Shown here piece by piece: positions 8,931 to 19,500 of a stretch of DNA of 64,000 nucleotides (its first letter is position 1; every line of letters starts with the position of its first letter). The translations under genes were made by a program, and so were the position numbers. The stretch is from Flavobacteriales bacterium (GTDB lineage Bacteria > Bacteroidota > Bacteroidia > Flavobacteriales_D > Crocinitomicaceae), in the NCBI GenBank assembly GCA_947470515.1, contig CANITF010000002.1, positions 110,791-174,790 of the forward strand. Reading direction: 5' to 3'. The notes beneath the pieces are model-generated. The model was not told the DNA's origin and made no database searches. It was given only the letters and a program-made list of their open reading frames with translations.

Positions 8931-9161
8931 TTATTTAGAGTCTTCTACTTCAATTAAACTAGCTTCATCTAAACGAAGAGACAAAACATAACCATGAACA
9001 TCGATTGCAATTGGGTCTCCAAAAGGCGCTTTGAAAAGAACGCGTAATTCTTTGCCAATAATCAACCCCATTTCCATCAATTTCGGCTTTAAAGCAGAAT
9101 CTTTGATAAAGGAAACCTTAACAAGTTGACCAGGAATAATTGAAGATAACGATTTACTCAT
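8931..9161 (-). CDS. feoA: Ferrous iron transport protein A
   Basis: 76 residues, the usual length of a single SH3-like FeoA domain. Visible are SSIIPGQLVKVSFI, the LKPKLMEMGLIIGKELRVL core (helix plus turn) and FGDPIAIDVHGYVLSLRLDEASLI, the conserved C-terminal half. FeoA is a small cytosolic partner that modulates FeoB. It is the first gene of the operon feoA-feoB-FeoB-associated protein and has a well-formed promoter directly upstream. Confidence 0.93.
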   Translation of the reverse strand: MSKSLSSIIPGQLVKVSFIKDSALKPKLMEMGLIIGKELRVLFKAPFGDPIAIDVHGYVLSLRLDEASLIEVEDSK

Positions 9162-9179
9162 TTAATTTATTACTTGAAA

Positions 9180-9209
9180 CAAAGTTACCCATTTGTCATG
9201 GGGTTCAAA
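9180..9209 (-). promoter_or_regulatory. Promoter of the feoAB operon
   Basis: Read on the minus strand: TTTG (9209-9206), 18 bp, TAACTTTG (9187-9180), then the feoA ATG about 19 nt on. Both elements match the Bacteroidota consensus. No clear Fur box is seen around it. Confidence 0.7.
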
Positions 9210-9249
9210 GTACCACTTTTAAGGTATATTTATAAAAACCCACTTAATT

Positions 9250-10524
9250 TTATCCCTTTTCTTTCATAACCAAACGAGCCGTTTGTCTTGTTTTTTGTTC
9301 CAATAAAATATCCTTGTTTTCAGTAACACGCGCTAATGTTTCATCGTCATAATGTCTGATCGTCACTAATTCCAATCCTTCATTATATCTTACTTCGTAT
9401 ATATCGTTAAACATTTCCAAAATTTGATCTGGATTCACTTTATTTCTATCAAGCAAAATTGAAAAATCCAAAGCTGAATTTTGCATCAAATTAATTTTAG
9501 CATTGACTTTGGCTAATCGATTAAAAATATCACTTAAATTTTCTTCAACGATAAACGAAAAATCCTTAGTTGTGAATGAAAAAAGAATTTGATCCATCTT
9601 AAAAATAAAAGAAGGAACTAAATGGTCATTTGCGCTTGATGCTTGAATAACTGTTCCTTCAGCTTGTGGATTCAAAAACGATTTTACATATAACGGAATT
9701 CCTTTATTCTGAAGTGGCTTAATTGTTTTAGGGTGAATTACAGATGCGCCGTAATATGAAAGTTCGATTGCCTCTTTGAATGAAATACTATCTAATTTTA
9801 TTGTATTATCAAACCATTTTGGATCAGCATTCAACATTCCTGGAACATCTTTCCAAATAGTTACACTTTCAGCATTCGTACAATAAGCATAAATTCCAGC
9901 TGTATAATCTGAGCCTTCACGTCCTAAAGTTGTTGTAAAACCTTCTGGTGTATGCCCAATAAATCCTTGAGTAACCTGTATATCAACTTGTTTGAATTGA
10001 GGAATAAAATTAAAGGCTATTAACTCCTCCGTTTTTTTCCAATCAACTTCTCCTTCTTGGTAATTATTATTGGTTCGGATCAACTTTCTAGAATCTGCCC
10101 AGGAAGCGGAATGTCCTTGCTCTAAAAGAAATGCTGCTACTATTTGAGAAGAAAGTAATTCACCAAGTGAAACTATTTGATCATATTCAAAACTATAACT
10201 ATCTGGTAAAGCTTCATTATATCTTTCTCTTAATTTCTCAAAAACATCTTCTACTTGATTGTAAATTGCAAAATGTTTTTCCAAAAATAATTCGCCTAAA
10301 ATGTTCATGTGAAATTCATAAACATCATCCAAAAGTGCCATGTAAATTTTACGGTCACGGTCAAAAGATGCTTTCACCAATAATTCCAACTTATTGGTTG
10401 TTTTGCCCATTGCCGAAACAATAACAGTTAATTTTTGACCTCCAAATAATGAAAGGATATTTGAAACATTTCTTACCGCCTCAGTATTTTTAACTGAGGC
10501 TCCACCAAATTTGAAAACTTTCAT
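9250..10524 (-). CDS. lysC: Aspartate kinase
   Basis: 424 residues. The N-terminal kinase motif KFGGASV (5-11) and the catalytic-domain signatures SLGELLSSQIVAAFL and TLGREGSDYTAGIYA identify a monofunctional aspartokinase; ATP-dependent phosphorylation of aspartate starts the lysine, methionine and threonine pathways. The substrate loop VTIWKDVPGMLNADPKW is intact. The C-terminal part (about 300-424) should hold the regulatory ACT domains but diverges. No homoserine dehydrogenase domain is fused. It stands alone, with 155 bp of AT-rich DNA between its start and the divergent gene at 10681. Confidence 0.92.
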   Translation of the reverse strand: MKVFKFGGASVKNTEAVRNVSNILSLFGGQKLTVIVSAMGKTTNKLELLVKASFDRDRKIYMALLDDVYEFHMNILGELFLEKHFAIYNQVEDVFEKLRERYNEALPDSYSFEYDQIVSLGELLSSQIVAAFLLEQGHSASWADSRKLIRTNNNYQEGEVDWKKTEELIAFNFIPQFKQVDIQVTQGFIGHTPEGFTTTLGREGSDYTAGIYAYCTNAESVTIWKDVPGMLNADPKWFDNTIKLDSISFKEAIELSYYGASVIHPKTIKPLQNKGIPLYVKSFLNPQAEGTVIQASSANDHLVPSFIFKMDQILFSFTTKDFSFIVEENLSDIFNRLAKVNAKINLMQNSALDFSILLDRNKVNPDQILEMFNDIYEVRYNEGLELVTIRHYDDETLARVTENKDILLEQKTRQTARLVMKEKG

Positions 10525-10680
10525 GATGTGAATTTTATAGCGTAAAATTAGTTAAAAAATAGAATTCAACTTTATTCAAAAAACATTTCAATTCGTAAAA
10601 GTTTAACTATTCACTTTTAATTGTTACTTCAATTTTCTTGGTATTGTTTTTGCAAAATGCGAAATGCTTAATTTTACTTT

Positions 10681-11361
10681 ATGAAAATTACTTCTTTTAT
10701 CGGATTGCTGGTTATTCTTTTAAGTTTCAACTCTTGCATTGAAATTATAGATGACATTTCTATTAAAAACGATGGAAGTGGGACCCTAAAATACACTATA
10801 AATTTAAGCTCAAGCAAGATTAAAATAAATTCAATTTTAGCATTGGATAGTTTGGACGGGAGAAAGATTCCAACGATTGCTGAGATTGAAGAAAAAATTC
10901 TTTCCTTTAAACGGAAACTAGAAGCAAAGCCAGGAATATCTAATGTGACTTTTGAATATAGCTTTACAGATTTTATTTTTAAATTACAATGTGATTTTAC
11001 AAATGTCACAGCACTTCAAACAGCATTAAAAGAAGTTATTCAGGAAGAAAGTAAGGAGAAAAACATCCCTGAACTAGAGGAAGCATGGTTGAACTGGGAT
11101 GGAACAAAAATGATCCGTTCAATTCCAGAAATAACTGTTAAAAAAACAAAAGATTTTAAACAAGAAGACATTGAATTAATGAAGCTAGGAAACTATACTT
11201 CTATCTCTCGATTTGAGCGAACAGTAGATAAATTCGACAATGCAACCGCTACCCTTTCTAAAAATAAGATGGCTGTTATGGTCCGAACGAATCCATATGC
11301 TTTGACTCAAAATTCAAAAATATTAGAAAACACTATTTATCTAACTCCTATCAAGAATTAG
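10681..11361 (+). CDS. Putative lipoprotein of unknown function
   Basis: 226 residues. The N-terminus is a lipoprotein signal peptide with lipobox SFNSC (Cys near residue 19), so the protein is probably anchored on the periplasmic side of an envelope membrane. The mature part begins EIIDDISIKNDGSGTLKYTINLS, a beta-rich stretch reminiscent of lipoproteins with a short repeated strand pattern, but I do not recognise a family. It is the first of three same-strand genes (10681, 11424, 13301) with small gaps, all predicted exported or membrane-anchored, so a shared envelope role is plausible. Confidence 0.7.
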   Translation: MKITSFIGLLVILLSFNSCIEIIDDISIKNDGSGTLKYTINLSSSKIKINSILALDSLDGRKIPTIAEIEEKILSFKRKLEAKPGISNVTFEYSFTDFIFKLQCDFTNVTALQTALKEVIQEESKEKNIPELEEAWLNWDGTKMIRSIPEITVKKTKDFKQEDIELMKLGNYTSISRFERTVDKFDNATATLSKNKMAVMVRTNPYALTQNSKILENTIYLTPIKN

Positions 11362-11375
11362 CGCCATTTTTTTCT

Positions 11376-11383
11376 TAAATTTG
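11376..11383 (+). promoter_or_regulatory. Promoter -7 box before the secreted protein at 11424
   Basis: TAAATTTG, an exact TAnnTTTG match 40 nt before the ATG at 11424. No TTTG is seen at -33. The in-frame TTG at 11385 just after the box is therefore unlikely to be the start. Confidence 0.5.
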
Positions 11384-11423
11384 CTTGACAATTTATTATA
11401 AACGAGTGATTTCACACTTCCAC

Positions 11424-13289
11424 ATGAAGCTAAAAAATATTATAGCATTTCTATTATTCTCAGTAGTAGCAAATGCACAAAAATCTGAAGACCTAATTCC
11501 AAAAGATGCAGTCACAGTTTTTAGCATTAATAATTTCAATTTACTTCAAAAAATTTCGTTGGATGAACTTGTGAAGTATGAATTCATGGAAGAAGTTCAA
11601 CAAGAATTATTTGACGGTTCTACTTCAGGTAAGACCTTAAAGGATTCTGGAATTGATTTTGATCAAAAATTAAATGTGTTTTATGGGCGGGGCGAAGATC
11701 ACGAAGTTTCAGGTTTTACTTTCGGCGTAAAAAACAAGGCAGATTTGTTCATGGTATTTGACGATTTCGAGCGTATTGAAAGTCCTTATCCAGGAGTTGA
11801 ATTTTATAGCTCTTACTTCAATAATTTAATTATTCAGGGTAATTCAGCATTATTGATTCGAGTAGATCCAACTATGGAAAAAGTTGATGAAATGACTGAT
11901 TCTATTTGGTATTCTAGAGGAAATGAAAACCCATGGTACATGGATGATTTTATGGATCCAAATGTTATTAATGACGAGGAGGTTTTTGAAGAAGAAATTT
12001 TTGAAGAAATGGCCCCCGAAGAAAAACCTGATTCAAATTATGAATTTCCAGAGGCAGAAGAGGATCCCAATCAAAAAAATTATTATGAATTACGTGATAG
12101 TGTTCAATTAATCATGCAAACGAAGTATTTAAAAGAAATTTGTGATGAATTATTACTTGAAAAAACAAACCTTTTAACATATGACATACGATTTGCTGAA
12201 CAATTGACACATACATCGGAAGGGATCTTTTATTTAGACAATTCTAGAAATGTTCAAAAATCTCAAGGACTATGGTATTTCCAAACGATGTTCCCTTCTC
12301 TCTATAATGATATGAAAGAATTGTATACTGGGAATGTTCTGTTAGGAGATTTACTACTTCACGATAATTCTGTGGAATTTAAAATGGAAGCACGTTATGG
12401 TGAGAAAATTGGGTCGATTTATGAAAAAATGAATGATTCAAAGTTTGATAAAAACGTGTTAAAATATATTCGTGAAGACAACACTGCTTATTTTACATAT
12501 AACGTAAACCTGCGTGAGGCCTACGAACAAGCTTATAAAGTGGTAATGCCAATTCTTACGGACGAAAAAAACGCTCAAATTTCAGCAAATGTTTTAACGA
12601 TTGAACTGCTAAATGAGTTCGTTAACAAAGACGCATTATTTGGAACATATAAAGGAAGTATGTTCGGAACATTTAATGGAATTAAAAAAATTAAAACAAC
12701 CAAAATTGAGTTTACCTACGACGAAGTTACGTTTGAGTATATTGAAAATGAAGTTGAGGCTGAGGAAGATATGCCTATTTTCACAATTGGGTTCACCACA
12801 GATAGAGGTGATGTCCCAGAAAAGGTATTAAACCATTTGAGCCGATTAACATCACGCTTCCAAAACATGGGTAATTATTGGATTTACGAAGATGCAATTT
12901 TGGATGCAGCACCTTTGTATATGATAAATAAAAATGGCTTATTTATTTTCACGAATGATGAAGATTTAGCTGTAAATCATACGAATGGATTTGGATCAGT
13001 AGCCTTGTCTAAAAAGGAGGCTAAAAAATCAAAGAAAAGTGGTTTCATGTATGCACATATTGATTGGGCACAAGCTATTGACCGTTTCCCAAGAGACTTT
13101 TTTAGTGCACAGCAAAATGAAATTATCGATGCAATGCGCGGTAAAACTGGAATTATGGAATTGAGATCCTCAAAAACAACAAAGGAGAAAACAAATTTTG
13201 AACTTGTTTATAATTTCGGAGGCACCTATGATAATTCTGGAAAATATCTATTAGATATGTTGAATAGCCTTTATGTTATTTCAAAATAG
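11424..13289 (+). CDS. Secreted protein of unknown function (DUF4836-like)
   Basis: 621 residues from ATG 11424, chosen because it places a clean signal peptide (MKLKNIIAFLLFSVVANAQ) at the N-terminus. The mature protein starts SEDLIPKDAVTVFSINNFNLL, a pattern seen in DUF4836-type Bacteroidota envelope proteins, so it is probably a periplasmic or surface protein; the assignment is tentative. An acidic stretch rich in Glu, Asp and Pro lies at about 180-220 (for example EEVFEEEIFEEMAPEEK). No sorting domain or enzymatic motif is seen. It is followed 11 bp later by a membrane-anchored protein with similar general features (both begin mature sequence with a 'P-D/K-D' motif before a beta-rich region). 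Confidence 0.7.
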   Translation: MKLKNIIAFLLFSVVANAQKSEDLIPKDAVTVFSINNFNLLQKISLDELVKYEFMEEVQQELFDGSTSGKTLKDSGIDFDQKLNVFYGRGEDHEVSGFTFGVKNKADLFMVFDDFERIESPYPGVEFYSSYFNNLIIQGNSALLIRVDPTMEKVDEMTDSIWYSRGNENPWYMDDFMDPNVINDEEVFEEEIFEEMAPEEKPDSNYEFPEAEEDPNQKNYYELRDSVQLIMQTKYLKEICDELLLEKTNLLTYDIRFAEQLTHTSEGIFYLDNSRNVQKSQGLWYFQTMFPSLYNDMKELYTGNVLLGDLLLHDNSVEFKMEARYGEKIGSIYEKMNDSKFDKNVLKYIREDNTAYFTYNVNLREAYEQAYKVVMPILTDEKNAQISANVLTIELLNEFVNKDALFGTYKGSMFGTFNGIKKIKTTKIEFTYDEVTFEYIENEVEAEEDMPIFTIGFTTDRGDVPEKVLNHLSRLTSRFQNMGNYWIYEDAILDAAPLYMINKNGLFIFTNDEDLAVNHTNGFGSVALSKKEAKKSKKSGFMYAHIDWAQAIDRFPRDFFSAQQNEIIDAMRGKTGIMELRSSKTTKEKTNFELVYNFGGTYDNSGKYLLDMLNSLYVISK

Positions 13290-13300
13290 GTTAACCCGAA

Positions 13301-14629
13301 ATGTTTAAAAAAATATCCCTTATTATAATTCTTGCTATTGGTCTTGGTACCTTTTTAGTCCTTCGACCATTTTTGTTTAAAAAACATGAGATCCCAAGAA
13401 TTATTGATCGTTTGCCAGATGGAGATTTTATCGGCCGCGCATATGTTCTAGACGTAGCTCGGGAAACAAGTGGAATGATGTATTATAATAAAATTCCATT
13501 TCGTGACCTTTTTTCACATGAATTCATTTTGAGTCAAGGTAAACTTTATGGTTTGAATCTGCAAAATCCAGTTTACTTTTTTGCAAATGAAAAAGGAGAT
13601 TGGGGAGCAATAATTGAAGTTACCGATAGCAGTAAGATAAGGGAAGGAATAGAACGATTAAAAACCTTTATAAAAATTGAAGATGAAATAATTAAAGAAA
13701 ATCGTGTTTATCGTTTCAAAAAGGAAAAAGGCTATTTAACATATAGTAAAAATTACATGTTCATCTACAAAGGAGATGATTTTGAAACAAAATTAGATAA
13801 AGTTTCTAGTGCCAAATATCTTGATATTACTACTACTTGGAGAACATTTTTAAGAGAAAAACAATTCAGAGAAGAGAAATTGGTCATCTATTCCAATTGG
13901 AGTAAACTAAAAGAAAATGGCGTTGAAACAGCAATATTTGCCCATAATAGTGATTCTGTTAGTTTCAGCTTATTAACATACATTAGAAACAAAAAGCCCT
14001 TGAATATCTCTCTTAAAAAGGATGGTTTGAATTTACGCGATGGAGGCTTTACTAGTAAAATGCTAAATATTCACATGGATATTTCAAAATTGAGAAATGA
14101 CCCAACTGACCCTTTGTATATGTGGTTAGTGAAAATCGGAAAAAAGGTAAGCTTTCCAACAACTGAATTCCTTGATGCTTGGGAAGGAGATTTATCTTTT
14201 CGTCAAGGTGGTTTTCAAACAGTTAAAGAAACCTATATTGAATCTGTTTTAGATGACGACTTTAATGTTACAGAAGTAGAAATGGAAAAAGAAGTGAAAG
14301 TTCCAGGTTTTTCATTGATGTTCTCCGTAAATAAAAAAGCAAGAAGCTTAATAAGTCGCTTATTAGCTAAAGGAATTTTAACAAAAGAAGATGAATACTA
14401 CCGTTTTTTATTCTCTCCTCAATTGAAAATGAAAAGTAATTCAAATTATTTCATTTTTCACAGCGGTGAATACACACCAAAAACTGAAAAAACTGAAAAA
14501 AATAGTGGGATTTGGACTAAAAACGGAACTAAAATAGAATTTAGTTTGGATTCATTAAGCAAGTATGAGGCGTTTGGTTCAATTTACATTCCTGTCAATC
14601 GTTTAATTAGTAGAAATCGATTTTTCTAA
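13301..14629 (+). CDS. Membrane-anchored protein of unknown function
   Basis: 442 residues. A single N-terminal membrane helix (SLIIILAIGLGTFLVLRPFLF, about 5-25) anchors a large soluble domain that probably faces the periplasm. The segment IIDRLPDGDFIGRAYVLDVARE resembles the opening of the neighbouring secreted protein (LIPKDAVTVFSINNFNLLQK), and both continue with predicted alternating strands, so the two may be distant relatives. No catalytic motif is recognised. It is the last gene of the three-gene envelope cluster that starts at 10681. Confidence 0.65.
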   Translation: MFKKISLIIILAIGLGTFLVLRPFLFKKHEIPRIIDRLPDGDFIGRAYVLDVARETSGMMYYNKIPFRDLFSHEFILSQGKLYGLNLQNPVYFFANEKGDWGAIIEVTDSSKIREGIERLKTFIKIEDEIIKENRVYRFKKEKGYLTYSKNYMFIYKGDDFETKLDKVSSAKYLDITTTWRTFLREKQFREEKLVIYSNWSKLKENGVETAIFAHNSDSVSFSLLTYIRNKKPLNISLKKDGLNLRDGGFTSKMLNIHMDISKLRNDPTDPLYMWLVKIGKKVSFPTTEFLDAWEGDLSFRQGGFQTVKETYIESVLDDDFNVTEVEMEKEVKVPGFSLMFSVNKKARSLISRLLAKGILTKEDEYYRFLFSPQLKMKSNSNYFIFHSGEYTPKTEKTEKNSGIWTKNGTKIEFSLDSLSKYEAFGSIYIPVNRLISRNRFF

Positions 14630-14787
14630 AATTTAATTCACTTTTCTTCTCAACTCTATGCGATTCTCAGCAAAAGTAGATGTTTAGACAATTGCATGAA
14701 AAAGCTAACAAGTTTGTGTAAATAACTATGTATTTATTTCTCATACCTTGAGATAGATTTCGAGTATATTCATTAAAAAATCTCACC

Positions 14788-16113
14788 ATGTCCAAAAAGC
14801 AAAAGATTTACGTTCTTGATACTTCTGTACTTTTACACGACCATCAAGCTATCACTAATTTCAAAACAAATCATGTAGCGATACCGATAACTGTTTTAGA
14901 AGAACTAGATAAATTTAAGATCGGAAACGACACCAAGAATTTTTCGGCAAGAGAAGTTATTCGATTTATTGATAAACTTTCAGGAAATGGAAGTTTGCAA
15001 GAATGGGTTTCTTTGGGTAAAGGAATGGGCAATTTCAAAGTCGTAATGGAAAGTAATCCCCGCGAGGTTAATGCCGAATATATTTATTCCGTTGGAAAAA
15101 ATGATCACAAAATCATTAATGCTGCACTCTATTTAAAGGAAGTTGAAACAAAAAAAGATGTTACGCTCATTACAAAAGATATCAATTTAAGAATCAAAGC
15201 AAAAGCACTTGGCGTTGCTGCGGAAGATTATGAAACAGGCAAAGTTGATAATAACCATTTAGCCGAAGCGTCTTCCTACACAATTGATGGAGTAGATTCA
15301 GAAGTTATACGTCAAATTTTCACGAATGGAAGAATTGAAGAAAATGGGATTTTAGGTAATAAAAAAACGGCAAATGGCTACTACATTTTAAAGAATGGTA
15401 AAACTTCTTCATTGGCGTATTACAATCATTTAACAGATCATATTGAGCGGATTGAAAAGGAATATGTTTATGGAATCAAACCTAAAAATGCGGAACAAGC
15501 ATTTGCTTTTCATGCTTTGATGAATCCTACAGTTAAATTAGTTGCATTACAAGGTGTTGCGGGAACAGGTAAAACACTTTTGGCATTAGCCTCAGCTTTA
15601 GAAACGAGTAAATCATTTCATCAAATAATTCTGGCAAGACCAATTGTTCCACTTTCAAACAAGGATATTGGATTTCTTCCGGGAGACGCAAGTGATAAAA
15701 TCGGACCATACATGGAGCCATTATGGGATAATTTGAAATTCATTAAAGCTCAATTTGGAGAAAACGAAAAAAAGCATAAAGCCATTTTAGACATGGAACA
15801 GGCTGGTAAAATTGTTATTACTCCATTAGCCTTTATTAGAGGAAGAAGTTTATCCAATATAATGTTTATCGTGGATGAAGCACAAAACCTTACACCTCAT
15901 GAAATTAAAACTATAATAACTCGGGCTGGAGAAAACACTAAAATTATTTTCACTGGTGATGTACATCAAATTGACACACCATATCTGGATGAAAACAGTA
16001 ATGGTTTAGCCTATCTAATAGATAGATTAAAAGGGCAAGAATTATTTGCTCATGTGAAACTAGAGAAAGGTGAACGATCTGAATTGGCCAACTTAGCGAA
16101 TGATTTATTGTAA
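14788..16113 (+). CDS. PhoH family protein with N-terminal PIN domain
   Basis: 441 residues. Residues 1-145 form a PIN-type nuclease fold (YVLDTSVLLHD with D11, later EELDKF and the acidic KNDHKIINAAL and TKDINLRIKA). Residues 240-441 are a PhoH ATPase with Walker A GVAGTGKTLL (about 256-265), RPIVPLSNKDIGFLPGD, and Walker B MFIVDEAQNLTPHE (about 359-372) followed by FTGDVHQID. PIN-PhoH proteins are RNA helicase/nuclease-like cytosolic enzymes. The gene stands alone, facing the GNAT gene of the sprA operon. Confidence 0.92.
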   Translation: MSKKQKIYVLDTSVLLHDHQAITNFKTNHVAIPITVLEELDKFKIGNDTKNFSAREVIRFIDKLSGNGSLQEWVSLGKGMGNFKVVMESNPREVNAEYIYSVGKNDHKIINAALYLKEVETKKDVTLITKDINLRIKAKALGVAAEDYETGKVDNNHLAEASSYTIDGVDSEVIRQIFTNGRIEENGILGNKKTANGYYILKNGKTSSLAYYNHLTDHIERIEKEYVYGIKPKNAEQAFAFHALMNPTVKLVALQGVAGTGKTLLALASALETSKSFHQIILARPIVPLSNKDIGFLPGDASDKIGPYMEPLWDNLKFIKAQFGENEKKHKAILDMEQAGKIVITPLAFIRGRSLSNIMFIVDEAQNLTPHEIKTIITRAGENTKIIFTGDVHQIDTPYLDENSNGLAYLIDRLKGQELFAHVKLEKGERSELANLANDLL

Positions 16114-16151
16114 TACTCGAATACGTTTGTTAAATAGATAGAAAACTATTT

Positions 16152-16595
16152 TTATTCAAAGAAAAAACGTCCGTTTATCCATTCAGGATCTAAAACGGCG
16201 TTCTTTTTTTTGTAAAAATTCAATGCGGGTTCATTCCAATCCAAAACTTGCCAATCCATTCTTTTAACGCCACGCAATTTTGCAATTTTTACAACCTCAT
16301 CAAATAATTCTGAACCAATTCCTGTACCTCGGTATTCCGGTAGTACAAAGAAATCTTCCAAATACAAACATTTTCCTTTCCAGGTTGAATAATTGGTGTA
16401 ATAAAGGGCAAAGCCGATTATACTATCCTTTTCAATGGCAACTATAGCGTCGCAAATATTTTCTTCGAACAAATGCTTTCTTAATTCTGGTGCAGAATTA
16501 ACAACTTCTGTTGGTGCTTTCTCGTATTCAGCAAGTGCTTGAATTAAGGACATTATTGCCACTTCATCACCTTCTTGAGCTGGTCTAATAACCAT
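16152..16595 (-). CDS. GNAT family N-acetyltransferase
   Basis: 147 residues, a single GNAT domain. The acetyl-CoA-binding loop is visible as VLPEYRGTGIGSELFDEV, and the C-terminal LDWNEPALNFYKKKNA is typical of diamine acetyltransferase-like members (spermidine/thialysine N-acetyltransferase group). The acceptor is unknown. It starts 3 bp after the sprA stop codon and is the last gene of the maeB-ruvA-sprA operon. Confidence 0.85.
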   Translation of the reverse strand: MVIRPAQEGDEVAIMSLIQALAEYEKAPTEVVNSAPELRKHLFEENICDAIVAIEKDSIIGFALYYTNYSTWKGKCLYLEDFFVLPEYRGTGIGSELFDEVVKIAKLRGVKRMDWQVLDWNEPALNFYKKKNAVLDPEWINGRFFFE

Positions 16596-16598
16596 GAT

Positions 16599-19500
16599 TT
16601 ATTGAACTCCAGCTAGATTAAATCTCAAACGAATTCCAGTGCTCATATTTCCTGTTGGAAAAGATGTAGCAATTTTAGGTGTGTTTATTACTTGATCATA
16701 ATACAATTGAAGAGTTAAATTCTGCGTCAAGTTATAATCAATAGATGATTTAATAGAAACAACTCGTTGCCCTGCTGTAGCTTGATTTGTATTCTCTACA
16801 ATTTTACGAATCACAGTTAAGTTATCACGGAAAGATAAATCAAAACGAATATTTAATGCACTTGCTGGAATTTTATCGAAAGGCAATTTAACCTTATCAA
16901 ATTTATACCCTAATCCCATTACCCATTCATTTCCTCTAACTTCTGTAATTTGATTATTGTTTAAAGAAAGTGTTGCGCTTCGGTCTTTTTTCATTTCAAA
17001 TTTAGTAATCAGTCCTTGCCCTCCTTTAATATTCCATGTTGCATCAATTCCAATTAATGGCGAGAAACGTTCTGAAATAGTAACATTTTGTATTTGACGA
17101 TCTGCAATGAAATTATTATTAATGTCCATTGCGGATGCATTTCCATTTGCATCAAACTCTGCATTTAAATTTGTTTGAAGTCCAGAAACACTAACTGTAG
17201 AACTATAAGCATGTCGCACAACAAAGTTCTTTACAAATTTCTTTGCAAATGCCATTTTTGTTAATCCATTATAATTTATTGACCAATTTGGTAAGGGAAT
17301 ATTCTTGATTGGATTGACAGTTTTTGTGTTAATTTGTTTATTCGAATATGCCGTTAAAAAGGCTCCAGTTACTACTTCTTGCTGAGTTCCACTATAACCT
17401 GAATAATATCCAGAAAGCAAAGGATTTGAATTAGCATTATTTTGTCCTAATAATTGAGAAACCAGTTCCCGATTCTCTAACAATGTTTTAAACGTTTCTG
17501 ATTGATAATCTTTACTCACCAATGCAAAAGCTGATCCTATAGTAACATTTGTATAGGTTAAAGTTCCTGTTTCAACTTTACTTTGACTTTCATATTGCTG
17601 TGTAGACTCATTCCATCGGAAAAATTCATTTGAATTATTACCAAATGTTCTTGTTAAATTTAACTCAATTGCTAAATCTTTGATTGGCTCTAGAGATGCA
17701 CGCAGGTTCAAATTCTGTGAATGAGTTATTGTATATTGCTTATTCAAATCTTGATTTTGAACTAACCAACCATTACTTGCTGCACTTGTAGCAATATTAT
17801 AACCCGTTTCTCTGCCCCAAATATCATATCGTTGTTGACCAAAAACAAATCCTCCTAAAGGTGCGCTAAAACCACTATTAAATCCTAAAAGACTCGTTTC
17901 TTGGTTATATCCTGGTAAAAGAGTTCCATCATTCAAAGCATAAGTTCCAGATACATTTCGAACTGTCATAACCGCGCGAGCTATGAATCCTACAACAGGA
18001 TGTACTTTACCGTTTCTTTTCTTTTCTTTTTCTTTACGTTTCTCTTCTCTTCTCGCTTTTTTCTTTTCCTTTTCAGTCATCTCTGACTCAGGCTTTTTAA
18101 CTTCTTTTTCTGGTTCAACAGCAGGTTTTGGTGATTTTTTACCATCTAAAGCATCTTTAGTTGTGATTGCAGGTCTCCCACCCTTTCCATCAGTATTTAC
18201 TTTCTTTAAAAATGGAATTTTATTGTATAGATTCGTGAAATTCATTTGCCCCGTCAAATTTATTGTGCGGTTGTTTTGAATAACATTTCCAAACTCAGAC
18301 TGACCTAGAGGAGCTCTTTGCCAATTATAAGTCCCACCATATTTAACATTGGCTGTCATCCAATCTGTGGCAGGAATTTTATCTAATGGTAGGGTATAAT
18401 TCAGACTATAATTGTGCGAATAATCCATTGTTTTACCAAAAGTTGACATTTGAGATGCAATTGTATCTTTGAACTGCTGATAATTAAGCGGATCCAATTT
18501 CCTGTCCACTCTTTCATTCCCTTCAGCAAATATTGATTTATTGGTCGCTGCAAACGTTACTTTCAGATTTTTAGTAACGTCATATCCAACATTATAATTT
18601 CTATTCCACGAAAATCGTTTAACATATACAGGCTGAAACTCATAATCAGGAACCATATTATTGCGAACTTGGCGTTCATTATACGACCTTAGCAAATCAT
18701 TTGTAAATGAGATATTTTTTGGTGTCAAATATAAATTGACATCTTTAATAATAGCTAACCATTTTGATTTCTGAACAAATTTTAACTTTTTAAAAGGTTC
18801 TATTGGTTTGGCAGTAAATGAATAATTATAGTTCAATCCACCATTCCACGTTTTTGTCCTATCATAATTCGTATTAAAATCTCTATGCAGATTTTCTGAA
18901 TAAGCATAGCTTGCTGACCAATTTGAAACTCTCCAAAAATGTCCTGTTGAACCTGCTTTTGCTTCTTTTCTTACGTTGGTGAAATTATAAGATTTTCTTT
19001 CAGTGAAATCTTGCCCTAATTTTGCTTTTTCTTTACGCGTGCCAATATCATAATCAGCTAATTTTATATCTGGATTGAACGGATCATATTCAGGATTAAT
19101 TATTCCTAAAGAATAACCATAAAAGAAAGGCAATGAAACGCCTGCTTGCTTTCCGAAAAATTGTCCTAATTGAACATTCGCATTCATATCAACACCAATT
19201 TTTTCATTTCGTTGACGTTCTTGAACGCGACTTTCAATACTTCCCCAGTTTATTCCTGAATAATTTCCAGACATGTTCACATTGGCGAAATCTGCCAATT
19301 GTACTTTAGCTTGTGCAATCGCAGCAGAACCACCCTCAGTAATAAAGTCTGTTAATCGTAATTCATTGATCCAAATAATTGCACATTCTGCTTGTCCGTC
19401 ATCTGGCCATGGATTAGATTCTGTTTTACTTGGATTTCGAACACCAACCATGATCGTTTTAATTCCTTGAAGGTTTGGACTACCTTTTACTTTTAATCTT

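Noticed and set aside
16132..16151. AAATAG / CTATTT hairpin after phoH
   Set aside because: Six AT-rich base pairs only; not distinguishable from chance in this DNA.
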